Assembly (NCBI RefSeq): GCF_008386495.1 | Contig: NZ_VTHJ01000018.1 | Span: forward strand, 62,001-126,000 | Source of the DNA: Streptomyces tailanensis | GTDB lineage: Bacteria; Actinomycetota; Actinomycetes; Streptomycetales; Streptomycetaceae | Length of the DNA stretch: 64,000 nucleotides | Reading direction: 5' to 3' | In this document: piece by piece, positions 52,941 to 62,334 of the stretch | How positions within the stretch are numbered: position 1 is the first letter of the stretch | How the letters are laid out: every line of letters starts with the position of its first letter | The notes under the pieces: model-generated | What the model saw: the letters and a program-made list of their open reading frames with translations, nothing else | Database searches by the model: none | What the model was told of the DNA's origin: nothing | Made by a program: the position numbers and the translations under genes

Positions 52941-53606
52941 ATACGCCGACGTGAGCGTCGCCATCTCGACGGGGCCGATGCCGCCGGGCACCGGGGTGAG
53001 GTGTTGTGAGATGTCGTACGCGGCCCGCTGGACGCCCCCCTTCACGCTGCCGTCCGGCTGCGGTACGAACCCGGAGTCGACGACGAACCGGTGGTGCGGG
53101 CGGAGGTGGTCGGGGCCGAGGATGCCTGGGGTGCCGGTGACGGAGACGACGATGTCGGCGTCGCGTACCCGCCGTAGATCGTCGCCGACGTCGAGTTCCA
53201 TGAACGGGTGGCCCTGTTCGCGCAGGGTGGTGACGACGCCCCGGCCGACGAGACCCCTTGCTGCCGACCACTGCGATCACCGGGTCGTCCTTGGCGAAGG
53301 GCTCGACCACGCGGCAGATGCCCTCGGCAGTGGCGCACGCGTTGTAGGGCGAGCGGCCCTTGGTGAGCGCGTCGATGTCCTTGGCCGGGTCCATCCGCTG
53401 GACGAGCGGCTGCAGATGGGCCGGCGGCGGGAACTGCACGGTGATCGCCCGGGTCGTGGGATCCTGGTTGGCGCGCTCCAGCGCCTCGGCGAACCGACGC
53501 ATGTGTCGTGCCGGGGCGGTATCACCACGTGCTTTACATGGAAGCCGAGGTGCCCGAAGCTCTTTACCCTCTGCTCGGCGAAGACCTTCGACGTCTCCAG
53601 TTTCAC
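52941..53606 (-). pseudogene. folD-like methylenetetrahydrofolate dehydrogenase/cyclohydrolase, broken
   Basis: Pieces in three frames line up with a FolD paralogue: KVFAEQRVKSFGHLGFHVKH (53.6 kb), then RAITVQFPPPAHLQPLVQRM and DPAKDIDALTKG, then VIAVVGSKG followed in another frame by LVGRGVVTTLREQGHPFMEL, and finally DADIVVSVTGTPGILG, DISQHLTPVPGGIGPVEMAT. PVPGGIGP is the FolD signature. At least two frameshifts and a lost C-terminus make it non-functional. Confidence 0.75.
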
Positions 53607-53759
53607 TTCCAGTCGGGCGGATGGTTCTCCGCAGGCTGGAAGCGGATGGTCGCCACCCGCTGTCCTGTCGGGGCCACGACGTCCCGGTACGGGCGTTCAA
53701 TCCTTGGCCCGGCACAGTACTTCGCGCCCCGACACATGCTGGGTCATCCGTCACCTCAC

Positions 53760-54213
53760 CCCCGGGTCGCCTCGTGGTTGATGCGGGCAGTACCTGCGGG
53801 ACGGGGCCGAGCTTGTGGCCGATGAGTTCCTCGATGTCCTGGGCGGTGAAGGTGCGGTCGCCCTGGAGGTCGTCGCTGTGTCCTTCCGGGCCTGCCGTGA
53901 GGGTGATCTGAGTGAAGGACTCCGTCCGGTGGGGTCGTGGTACGAGAGCTCGCCGAAGTGGGCGAGCCAGAGGACCTCGACCGGCTCGGTGCCGAACGCC
54001 CGGCGCAGGACGGGCAGTACGGCGTCCGCGACGCTGCCGAAGTCATCGGTGATGCCCCGGTCGTCGGGGCTGCTCGCCAGTTCGGACACGACCGCGACGA
54101 CCCGGCCGGTGGTGGCGGAGTGCACGGCCCGCACTAGGGTGTGTGCCCGGCCAGCCCGCCGGTGCCGGCCAGTCGACGATGTCTTCCCAGTACTGACTCC
54201 TGCTCGAACTCAT
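53760..54213 (-). pseudogene. Broken hypothetical gene next to the toxin relic
   Basis: The likely gene starts at ATG 54213 (SSSRSQYWEDIVDWPAP), shifts frame near 54150 to RAVHSATTGRVVAVVSELAS and EPVEVLWLAHFGELSYHDPT, and shifts again near 53925 to ESFTQITLTAGPEGHSDDLQ and FTAQDIEELIGHKLGPVPQV. The combined protein of about 150 residues would be compact and acidic. No family recognised. Its ATG overlaps the stop of the small gene before it. Confidence 0.5.
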
Positions 54214-54449
54214 GAGTGTTCCTTTGTGCGGTTGGTCAGTGGTGCGGACCCTGATTCCTGGGCTGGTTCGGAAGACGAGGGGGCGTCGAGGGCTGGTGCG
54301 CGGGCGGGGGAAGCGGGAGCGGTTGTACCACTGGCCGAGCGCAGCCTGCTGGCAGCGGAGATTCGCACGGTGCTGTCTCCCCCCTGGAAAGCCGGGGCTT
54401 GGGCCGGAGGTGCCTGAGCCGCAGCCGGCGTGGAGGGATTGTCTCCCAC
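54210..54449 (-). CDS. Small Ala/Pro/Ser-rich hypothetical protein
   Basis: A possible 79-residue protein from GTG 54449 (TTAGGCAA upstream), composed mostly of Ala, Pro and Ser and ending NRTKEHS. It is placed between the toxin relic and the broken gene at 53760 and coupled to the latter by an ATGA overlap. It may itself be a remnant; only context supports it. Confidence 0.3.
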   Translation of the reverse strand: MGDNPSTPAAAQAPPAQAPAFQGGDSTVRISAASRLRSASGTTAPASPARAPALDAPSSSEPAQESGSAPLTNRTKEHS

Positions 54450-54478
54450 TTGCCTAAAATCGCCTCGATCGGAGGTGA

Positions 54479-55307
54479 TCAGTCCAGTGACGAGCCCACG
54501 TTCGGCCGGTTTTCGGCGTTGTCCCGCCCGATGGAGTAACCGCGACTCGAACTGCTCTGTATGTGCAGATCCTTGATCATTCCCTCTGGAGCCATACGGC
54601 CGCCATATATGTCCCGTCCGGCGTCGAACTCCGTGCGCCCGGCCTCTCAGCGAGCGGCGTTCTGCGCAAGGCACTGTTCCAGCGGGACCTCGACGGAGAG
54701 GACAACACATTTTTCGTAGCCCTCCCGCTGGAGGTCGGTGAGGAGGCAGGAGTTCTTGAGGGTGGCGTCGTGGAGGAGGTTGTAACCCTCACCGCGCGCC
54801 CAAATCTCGAACTGGTCTTGAAGGAAGGCCGATTCGCGGTGTATCAGTGAGGCATCTCCGAGGGGGGGGCAGTTGGCGGCCTTCGGGAAGGCGCATGACC
54901 GGAATCGAGTTGCGGCAGGCCGCCATGCTCGAAGATGCCGACCTTGAACTGATCTGGATCCAGTGCGACATAGCCGCTCAGATCCACGCCGTGGACCCGC
55001 ATCAGCTCCCGGCCCAGCTCGGAGTCCTGACCCCGCCACTGTGCGAAGTTGGATTGCGCGCGCCGCCCTTGCCGACGCCCGGCGCTCCGGCCGTCAGCAG
55101 CGCCGCATGGCCATCGCGTGGGAGCCCTTGGCACCTGTCCTTGAACTGCTCCAGTACAGCGAGGTGCAGCCGCTCGCGCTCCGGCTCCCAAAGCTCACCC
55201 CGGGCGAAGCGGCTGAAGGTGTCCTGGGGCCCGGGTGAGAGGTCGCCCCCGGGACCCATACGGCGTTGTAGTTCGCCATAGAGAGCCTTGTATCCCTGGT
55301 CTGTCAT
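54479..55307 (-). pseudogene. Zeta-type toxin, broken by two frameshifts and a stop
   Basis: Ordered pieces match zeta toxins, P-loop kinases that phosphorylate UDP-sugars of wall synthesis. Walker A LLTAGAPGVGKGG appears first; then in another frame ELGRELMRVHGVDLSGYVAL and DPDQFKVGIFEHGG; in a third HRESAFLQDQFEIWARGEGY, NLLHDATLKNS and GYEKCVVLSVEVPLEQCLAQ. TGA at 54647-54649 probably replaced TGG; after it GGRMAPEGMIKDL is the zeta C-terminal region. Walker A has Gly in place of the usual Ser/Thr. ATG 55307 overlaps the antitoxin stop. Confidence 0.75.
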
Positions 55308-55608
55308 GCGTCGCATGACGTGCGTCGGCGGTGGATCTCCTCCACGTCCTCACGTGTGAGCCGTCCCAGGAGACGCTCTCCGGCCACGACGGACAGCGTG
55401 TTGTCCTGGTGGCTGGGCTCGGGATGCGCCTCGTCCCGGTCCTCCACCTCGAAGTGCCAGGACGCAACCGTCCAGCATTTCCTCCCGCAGAATCTCACCT
55501 GCGGCGTATCGCCTGACGTAGTCGCGAAGCGATCGCTCCCCAACAGCACTGCAGGACGTCGACCGCGGGTTCCTCGTGCACCAGCTCCCGCACCGCGTCC
55601 GGTCGCAT
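55304..55608 (-). pseudogene. Antitoxin-like partner of the zeta relic, frameshifted
   Basis: ATG 55608 starts MRPDAVRELVHEEPAVDVLQ. The frame then stops early, while the frame that ends in ATGA overlap with the toxin reads FEVEDRDEAHPEPSHQDNTL and ERLLGRLTREDVEEIHRRR. The sequence after residue 20 must have shifted at least once. Size (about 100 residues), acidic character and coupling fit a zeta-type antitoxin. Family named by context only. Confidence 0.5.
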
Positions 55609-55756
55609 GACCTTGTCTTACCAGGACCCCGTATCCTGTGCAGCTCACCTCAACGCTCCTGTCGAACGGGGATATGCAGCCCCGCGTCGTTCTCCCGCGA
55701 AGTGAACACATCCGGCGGCGGTTCGTACGCCAGGGTGGTCGACGTCAGTCAGACGT

Positions 55757-56302
55757 TCATCGGTCGCTCATCGTGTGTGTCTCTTGTCCGGGCGGAGTGA
55801 CCAGGGATGCAAGCCTGGCTGTCTCCCGTGGTGGAGGGGCGGTGAGATCCCCCGTCCGCCAAGCGTGCACCCAAGGCACCCGGTGGACCTCGATCGCCGA
55901 ACCGATCACCTTGATGCGCTGGAGCAGTTGGCGGGGCAGGCGCCCCGGCGCGTCCGCGACCAGCACCACGGCGACGAGCTCCAGCCCTGGTGGCTGTTCG
56001 CCGCGACGGAAGAGATCGAGCGTCCACGACGCCGCCTGCAGACCGGCCGCGTGTGTACGGGCCACCAACAGGACGGAGTGCGACCTCCCTTGGTCGGGAC
56101 GGGGCCAAGTGCGCCCTGCGTCGATCCCGCCGAAGACGGTCGCCAGCGTCGAGGCGCCCGCTCCTCCGTGGGCGGCCACCCAGGCCAACCGGGGTGGAGT
56201 TGAGGGCGCTTCCGCGGCGAGCGGAGCCGGCGCCGATTGATCGGATGTGGTGACCGGCCCTCGGAGCCAGATCTCCGGTCCGCCCGGGGCGTTCTCCTTC
56301 AC
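55757..56302 (-). CDS. ParA/MinD-like P-loop protein of actinobacterial conjugative elements (DUF6668-like)
   Basis: A 181-residue protein with a degenerate ParA-like nucleotide loop AAHGGAGASTLATVFGGID (about 43-61), a second strand SVLLVARTHAAGLQAA (about 74-89), GLELVAVVLVADAPGRLP and a C-terminal VHRVPWVHAWRTGD. I recall this pattern from the family named DUF6668, found in Streptomyces integrative elements beside lytic transglycosylases and VirB4-like genes; the family number should be checked. GTG 56302 has GAGGGGG upstream; a TTG lies two codons earlier. It is divergent from the broken transglycosylase gene. It is the only apparently intact gene of this relic. Confidence 0.65.
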   Translation of the reverse strand: MKENAPGGPEIWLRGPVTTSDQSAPAPLAAEAPSTPPRLAWVAAHGGAGASTLATVFGGIDAGRTWPRPDQGRSHSVLLVARTHAAGLQAASWTLDLFRRGEQPPGLELVAVVLVADAPGRLPRQLLQRIKVIGSAIEVHRVPWVHAWRTGDLTAPPPRETARLASLVTPPGQETHTMSDR

Positions 56303-56479
56303 CGCCAAGTCCCCCTCAAGTTTGATTAACGGTTTACGGTTTGATCATCGCGGATTGGCGGATTGGCGCCACGGGATGCCTTGGGCCAATTCCATGGCCG
56401 AATGGTTACTTACGCGAAGGCTGCTACCCCGTGAGACTCAACCGGCCGTATCACATTACAACTTGACGCTGCGGGGAGC

Positions 56480-57307
56480 GGATGGCGCAGAGCTGGGGAA
56501 GCGCCACCCCTTGGGTCGTGGGTGGCGGTATCGCGACGGTCATCGTGCCACTGATCACGATGGTCGGGGTGGGGGGGCGTAGATGACGCCGTTGCCGAAG
56601 GGAGCGGCGTCCGCGGTGGCCTCAACACCATACGGTGCCTGCCCAGTACGTCCCGCGGGTTCTCAAGGCCGGTGCGCAGTGTGACGCGATCAACCGGCCG
56701 TCATCGCGGCCCAGATCGAGGCCGAGTCCGGCCGGAATCCCAACACCAGGTCACCGGTGGGTGCCGAGGGACTGTCCCAGTTCATGCCCGGAACCTGGAA
56801 GACCTGGGGCAGGGACGACGACGGCAACGGCAGCGCGTCGCCGTACGACCCGGGCGACGCGATTATGGCCCAGGGGCGCTACGACTGCGATCTCGCGGAG
56901 CGGGTCGAGCGCTATGAGAAGGCCGGGAAGGTGTCCGGCGAGCCCTCGACCTGGCGCTCGCCGCGTACAACGCCGGGCCGGGAGCTGTTGAGAAATACGG
57001 CAGCATTCCCCCCGTATACCGAGCCCCGGACCATGTCGCCCACATCAAGTTGCTGATAGCTCCGGCGCCCACCAATGTGCAGAGCGCGGCCGCCGCGTGG
57101 CGAGCCGTGCGGGACCCGTCGCAGGGGCTGGCCCTCGGGCGTGAACTGATCGGGCTGTGGAGTGAGTTGGTCAACGACGGCGGCCCGGCCGCAGTCGAGA
57201 TCCATCAGCTCGACGCGGCTCGCGCCCGCATGGACCGTCTCGCTGAACGCGCACGCGTCTTCGCGGACGACTCCTACACACCGAAGCCCCATGCCCATGG
57301 CCAGTGA
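56480..57307 (+). pseudogene. Lytic transglycosylase of a conjugative element, frameshifted and fused to a paralogous 3' end
   Basis: The start (ATG 56480, a signal-anchor GGGIATVIVPLITMVGVGG) and later pieces YVPRVLKAGAQCDAI, AVIAAQIEAESGRNP (catalytic Glu), VGAEGLSQFMPGTWKTWG and LALAAYNAGPGAVEKYGSIP match SLT transglycosylases that open the wall for conjugation. At least three frameshifts lie between them (about 56590, 56700 and 56935). After HIKLLIAP the frame continues into QSAAAAWRAVRDPSQGLALG and ends PKPHAHGQ, a copy of the C-terminus of the protein ending at 62334, so a deletion has fused two genes. Confidence 0.75.
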
Positions 57308-57315
57308 CCGTGACA
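57062..57315 (+). repeat. Diverged direct repeat, copy 1 (with 62102-62340)
   Basis: About 250 bases encode the same C-terminal module as 62102-62334, including the terminal PHAHGQ, and both copies continue with the overlapping next-gene start ATGGCCAGTGACC. In this copy that next gene stops after 17 codons. Confidence 0.75.
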
Positions 57316-57423
57316 CCCGCCACCGCGTCCGTTCGGCCGGCGTTTTCTAGACTGCCGTTCCTCCCTCCCTCGCCGGTCCAGGCGGAGGACAGCGACATTG
57401 CCGAAATGGAAAGAAAGGTAGAC

Positions 57424-58485
57424 ATGGGCGAGAGCCGTGACGACGAACCTGTTTCCCGAGAGGACATCCGAGCCGAGTGGCGTGCCATCGTCGAGTCCGG
57501 GGAATCCCTGCCGGGATCGGGCCTGGCCGCGCTGAGTGCCCGCATGCGGGCCACCGGGAACTGGCCGGAGGACCTCCGCTCGGCGCCAGTGATCATCGAC
57601 ACGGACATCGGCGGGGATGCCGACGACGCACTGGCGGTCGCGGTCGCGGCCCGTTCCCTGCCGCGGCTGGCCCTGGTGCTCACCAGCGACGAGACCGGAC
57701 CGGCTGTCGGCTACGGAGCGAGGGCGAGGTTCGCCAGGTTTCTGCTGGACCTGATCGGTCGTACGGATGTCGCGGTCGTTTCGGGTGTCTCCCTCGGGGA
57801 CACCCGGTACTTCTGTGCGGACGGGCTGGTGCCCGACGAAGTCCCTCGCCAGTCGGCTGACGTGGTGGAGGCGGTGCGCGCCGTGTGTGCGGCCGCGCCG
57901 GGGCCCGTGCAGTGGGTCGGCATGGGCCCTCTCAGCAATCTCGCACTGGTTCTGGAAGCCGCCCCCGAACTGGCCTCCCGGCTCCACGTCACCCAGATGG
58001 GCGGGGCCCTGAACTACCGCGACCCCAGCCGGGCCGAGCACAACTTCCGACTGGACGTGCCGTCCGTGCACAGGGTCTTCGACGCGGTGGGCAAGGGCCT
58101 GCTGCCGACGCCGCATTTCGTCACCTCCGAGGTCACTTTCACCTCGGCCATCGAGATCACGGTCGACCATCCGGTCCACAGGGCCCTTGCCGCACCGGAT
58201 GCACCTGCCTGGGCGGCCTTGGTGGTGGCACACATGCGGCAGTGGTTCGAACGTTTCCCCCCGGGCACCATCCAGCACGACGCACTGACCCTGTCGGCCG
58301 CGCTCCAAATGCCCTTCGTCGAGTTCGACAAGATGCCGGTGGCGGTGGACAGCATCGGGCGCACCACCCGCTCCGAGGCCGGCGGGCCGGTCTGGCTGAG
58401 CCTGTCCGCCCGGTACCCCTCCTTCATGCGCTGGCTCTCACAACGGCTGGACCCGGCCTGGAAGCCGTCCGAAGAGGGCACCTGA
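57424..58485 (+). CDS. Nucleoside hydrolase-like protein (IUNH family)
   Basis: A 353-residue protein whose fold starts at about 55 with PVIIDTDIGGDADDALAVAV, the calcium-binding DTDxGxDxDDxxA motif of inosine/uridine nucleoside N-ribohydrolases. GPLSNLALVLEAAPEL (about 165-180) has the ribose-binding Asn, and EHNFRLDVPSVHRVF near 207-221 the second conserved region. IQHDALTLSAAL near 284-295 holds the late catalytic His/Asp. The first 50 residues are an added charged helix. ATG 57424 has GAAAGG upstream; earlier in-frame starts are in the repeat. It overlaps the next gene by one base, so both act together. It may cut nucleosides or NAD-like molecules. Confidence 0.82.
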   Translation: MGESRDDEPVSREDIRAEWRAIVESGESLPGSGLAALSARMRATGNWPEDLRSAPVIIDTDIGGDADDALAVAVAARSLPRLALVLTSDETGPAVGYGARARFARFLLDLIGRTDVAVVSGVSLGDTRYFCADGLVPDEVPRQSADVVEAVRAVCAAAPGPVQWVGMGPLSNLALVLEAAPELASRLHVTQMGGALNYRDPSRAEHNFRLDVPSVHRVFDAVGKGLLPTPHFVTSEVTFTSAIEITVDHPVHRALAAPDAPAWAALVVAHMRQWFERFPPGTIQHDALTLSAALQMPFVEFDKMPVAVDSIGRTTRSEAGGPVWLSLSARYPSFMRWLSQRLDPAWKPSEEGT

Positions 58486-59982
58486 TGACACTGCGCCCCG
58501 TTGACGAACTGTATGGCCAGGTGGCCGATGTCCACGCGGCCTACGGCTTCACGGACCCCGCACAGCGGCAGGCGGTCGAGGACGCATATGCGGCCTTCCG
58601 CGAGCACAGCGGTCCGTTCATGGTGTCCATCGCCGCGGACATGCTCGACGACCTGCGGTCGGACGTCCGGCAGAACCCGGACAGGGTGATCGCCTTCCTC
58701 GGCCGGGACGGCCACAGTCTCGCCGCAGCAGTGCGCGGGCTCGATCCGGAGTTCTTCGACCGGCACTGCCGCGAGGTGGTGGTGTCCAGGGCCGTGGTCG
58801 ACGCCGCGCTTCAGGACTTGGAGAAGAACGACGGAGCGAGCTTTCCGGAGGCCGATGCCTTCCGCGGCGCCCGCAAGAAGGTGGATCCGGCGGACGTCGA
58901 CGGTTCGTACCAGCACCTCACGCACTACCTCCGAGCCTCGGGAGTCCCGATGGGGCTTCCGGGTAGTTCGGTCACCGTGGTGGACACCAGCTTCAAGGGC
59001 ACGGTTCAGGAACTGATGTCCGCGGCTTATCCGCAGACGGAGATCCAGGGCAGGTACGCGTTTCTGGCGCTCTCTCCGGACGACCCACATCCCGAAGCCA
59101 AGCAGGGCTACGTCTTGCACCAGGAGCCGGACGCCGTCTGGCAGGGGCTTCCTCAGCCGTATCTGCCGGAGCAGCGTTCGCAGACCTTCGGCAACCAAGG
59201 ACGCGCTCGGTGTCATCGAAGAGACGTTGCACGGGCCGATGGGCAGTCCCCGGAGCGTCACTGTGCAGGGCCCTCAGCAGTTACCTCAACAGTTGGACCA
59301 GCAGCCGCTGGTGGGTATCAATCCGGCGCTCGTCGCGGAGCAGTATCGCGATCCGAAGGTACGCGAAGCCGTCAAGGTGGCCGCCATACTCGCCGTTCAT
59401 GACAGCGCGGTGGAGGCAGCCCGGATCCGGGATGCTGGGCGCGACTGGAAGGGGGAACTCCAGCAGGCGCGGGAGAAGTTCACCGACCAGGTGCGGTCCT
59501 GGGTGTCTCGGGACGGCCAGACCGATGGCAGGCTTGCGGCTGTCCTGGACAGCTTCGCCCGGCGCGTCGACAAGAACGTCGTCAAGGATCTCGACAAGGC
59601 ACTGAAGCACGCAGGAGTGGACCAGCGGGCGGCCGAACCGTTCTGGCAACGGTTCAGCCAGTTGAAGAGCCTGGAAGAGAAGAAGCAGTTCCTGAAGGAC
59701 GCCACCACGCCGGCGCCGGGCAGTGGCAAGACACCGCAGGAGCACCTGCGCGGGATCGTGGCCACGTCAGGTGCGTCTTTCTCACCGCAGGCCGGCGGCG
59801 CGGGAACGTCGATAAGCAAGGCGGCGGGACTCCACCTCAAGGGAAGGTCTCCGGGGATCTCCGGCTCGCAGAACTCGTCGAACCAGCAGACTGGCAAGAC
59901 CGTCGGCACCCGGCCCTGGCGGGTGCCCCGGCAGCCCGGGAAACCACCGCCGGGGACCGACAACGGCGGGCCGAAGCGCTGA
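58485..59982 (+). CDS. HAD-like protein with FLGRDG motif, frameshifted in the middle
   Basis: The first part (from ATG 58485) has VIAFLGRDGHSLAAAVRGL (about 65-83), VVVSRAVVDAALQDLE (about 99-114) and SSVTVVDTSFKGTVQEL (about 163-179), a trio that recalls HAD-like proteins with FLxRDG and VDxGWxGTxQ motifs in polysaccharide and conflict loci. At 59194-59199 the frame runs into filler. The +1 frame continues TKDALGVIEETLHGPMGSP and a helical C-terminal half to 59982; loss of one AC dinucleotide explains it. The restored protein is about 500 residues. TTA at 59281-59283 is a second bldA-type codon. It is coupled to the nucleoside hydrolase by TGATG. Confidence 0.65.
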
Positions 59983-60123
59983 CCGTTCGCCACACAGGCA
60001 GAGCCGTAGCCGGGCTTCTGGGACGTGTCTGTGACGCCATGGTGACGTGAACCGTGAGCGAGCCGGGGAGACTTGGTCTCAAGCGTGGGGCCAGTTCCCC
60101 GGCACATCAGAGTGAGGGAACAG

Positions 60124-62334
60124 ATGCGTCGACCCAGCCGAGAGAAGAAGCGGGAACAGCGGCACTCGGCGTCTTCGGCCGCCCCGGCGGCGGTGCCGAT
60201 CGACGTCCGCGTCCGCGCGGCCGGCCCGGGTGCGGGGACCGCGTCGATCGGCGGCGTATCGGTCGCCGCTGCCTACGGCGAGGAGATCCAGGACGCCGTC
60301 CTTCGCCACCTCCACCGCATCGCCCGTGCCACCGGTCACCCCGTACACGCCACGGTCCACGATGAGCGGATCGGATACGTGGTGCCGTTGCAGGTGTGCG
60401 TGGACGGGGCCAGCCGGTACGCGAGTGAGCCGGTGCGGGTGGGAGAGCCGTGGGGCGCCCCCGTGTCGGTTGCCGAAGGGCCGGTGGGGGCCGCGGTTGC
60501 GCCCGCGGTCGTGGCTGAGCGGCCGTCGGAGATTCCGGTTCCAGCAGCGTCGTCGGCCGCACCGCAGTCTCCGCGTCGCGACAAGTCGACCCATGTACTA
60601 CGCGCCGTACCGGAATCGGCGGCACCGGCTATGTCGGAACGAGCGGTCGAACCCGACGCGGCGCCTGCGCAGCGGGCCGCTCATGGGGTGCGGTACGAGT
60701 ACGAGGTGCGGCCCGTGCCCAGCCCGGCAGTTGAGCGGTCCGCTTCGGCTGGGGTGGCCTTGCCGGGGCCTGCCCCCGTCATGCCGCCCGCGCCCGAAGC
60801 GGCACCTAGGGCCGTGCCGGTGGCTTCCGAAGCCGCATACGTACCCGACCAGTTGGGCGGACCAGAACCGGTCGACCCCGCTGTTCAGCCGAGGCGGGAG
60901 CCGAGCACGCTGCGGCTGTCGGCGGCGAAGCCGGCGGCCACGTCGGAGTCGGTCGCTCCTGCGGCGCCGGAGCGACCGAAGCGAGAGCCCCGGACGATGC
61001 CGCTTACGGCGGCGAAGCCGGCGGAGTCGGTGCCTGCGGTCGGCGGTGTCCCGCCGTCGACGTTCGTACTGCGCAGGGTGCCGGAACCGAAAGACGGCCC
61101 TCTCGCACAGCCGCCCCGCACACCGGACCTCCCTCTGACCCTCCCGGGCATCCCGGTCCCTCCCGACAACACCCCCTTGACACCCGAGTCTGCCCACGGT
61201 GAGGCGCCTTTCGAAAGTCCCGTCGCGCCGGTGGAGCCCGAGGCGGCCCAGGACGCGCCCTCGTTCACGGGTACCGTCGCACCCCCAACGGGCGTGTTCG
61301 GCCCGGTCACGGAACCGACCCCCAGCCTCGAACTGTCTTCGCCCCCGGCTCAGTCGCCCCCGTCGGCCTGGCAACCGAGCCGAGCCACGGCCCAGACGCC
61401 TTCTCGGGACACCCCGAACACCTCGGCACCCGGCCCCATCTCCCTGGAGCCCCGGCCGTGGCCCCCGAACCAGCCCTCGACCCCGGTCCAGGTGCCCGCC
61501 CGACCCAGGGATGCCGTTCCGCCCAGTGCCCCGAAGCCGATCTCGTCGGAGCCGCAGTCCTGGCCCCCGGCCGCACCGCCGACCCCGCTGCCCGCCTCCA
61601 TGCCCGCCGTGACCCCGACCCCGATCCACGAGGCCAACCCGGAAGCCGCGCCCACGTCCCCCCAACCCGCCGACGCACCTCCCGCCCTGGCCCCTCCGGA
61701 GGAGTCCGCGTCCGACCCGTACTCCGCTCCCGAGTGGAACATGGCGGCAGAGGACCCCGGTCCGAAGCCCGCCCCGGTGCGGGAGTTCGACTCGGTGGCC
61801 GAGGCGGTGCTGGATCCGGAGGAGACGGACGGGGGCGCGCCCTCGCCGTTCGCGGAGCCCATGTCGCGGATCAACGAGGCCGTGAAGGCGGGGCGGATCC
61901 AGGAGGCCGCCGAGATGGCCGAGCAGACCGTGGCCCAGGCGACGGCGGCCCTCGGCCCGCAGCACCCCGAGGTACTGCGGCTGCGCGAACTGACCGCCTA
62001 CATCGCCTACTTGGCCAGCGACGCGCTCAGGTCCTTCCACCTGTCCCTCGACCTCGCGCGCCTCCGGCACCACCTGCGCGATCCCCGTGCCGCGTACGGC
62101 AACATCCAGAGCGCGGCGGCGGCCTGGCGCGCGGTCCGCGACCCCCTCCAGGGCCTGCACCTGGGCCGCGACCTGATCGACGTGTGGACCGAACTCGCGG
62201 CCGAGGCCGGCCCCGCCGCCGACGACCTGGAGCAGCTCGAAAAGGCCCGCACCCGCATGGGCCGACTGGTCGAACGCGCCCGCGCCCTCGACGCCGCCCC
62301 CTACGCGAGGAGCCCACACGCCCATGGCCAGTGA
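60124..62334 (+). CDS. Large Pro-rich protein with C-terminal TPR-like helices
   Basis: A 736-residue protein. A basic start (RRPSREKKREQRH) leads to a conserved-looking N-domain ASIGGVSVAAAYGEEIQDAV and HPVHATVHDERIGYVVPLQV (about 35-100). A very long Pro/Ala/Glu/Ser region (about 120-560) carries short repeats such as TLRLSAAKPA/TMPLTAAKPA. The last 160 residues are helical and TPR-like (AVKAGRIQEAAEMAEQTVAQ, RELTAYIAYLASDALRSFHL, AWRAVRDPLQGLHLGRDLID). ATG 60124 follows GAGGGAACAG. The C-terminal helix module is also found fused to the broken transglycosylase, tying the gene to the conjugative-element relic. A cytoplasmic scaffold is plausible. Confidence 0.7.
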   Translation: MRRPSREKKREQRHSASSAAPAAVPIDVRVRAAGPGAGTASIGGVSVAAAYGEEIQDAVLRHLHRIARATGHPVHATVHDERIGYVVPLQVCVDGASRYASEPVRVGEPWGAPVSVAEGPVGAAVAPAVVAERPSEIPVPAASSAAPQSPRRDKSTHVLRAVPESAAPAMSERAVEPDAAPAQRAAHGVRYEYEVRPVPSPAVERSASAGVALPGPAPVMPPAPEAAPRAVPVASEAAYVPDQLGGPEPVDPAVQPRREPSTLRLSAAKPAATSESVAPAAPERPKREPRTMPLTAAKPAESVPAVGGVPPSTFVLRRVPEPKDGPLAQPPRTPDLPLTLPGIPVPPDNTPLTPESAHGEAPFESPVAPVEPEAAQDAPSFTGTVAPPTGVFGPVTEPTPSLELSSPPAQSPPSAWQPSRATAQTPSRDTPNTSAPGPISLEPRPWPPNQPSTPVQVPARPRDAVPPSAPKPISSEPQSWPPAAPPTPLPASMPAVTPTPIHEANPEAAPTSPQPADAPPALAPPEESASDPYSAPEWNMAAEDPGPKPAPVREFDSVAEAVLDPEETDGGAPSPFAEPMSRINEAVKAGRIQEAAEMAEQTVAQATAALGPQHPEVLRLRELTAYIAYLASDALRSFHLSLDLARLRHHLRDPRAAYGNIQSAAAAWRAVRDPLQGLHLGRDLIDVWTELAAEAGPAADDLEQLEKARTRMGRLVERARALDAAPYARSPHAHGQ

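Noticed and set aside
53360..54417. Plus-strand open frames over the folD and toxin-side relics
   Set aside because: Shadows of minus-strand remnants; no motifs and no ribosome sites.
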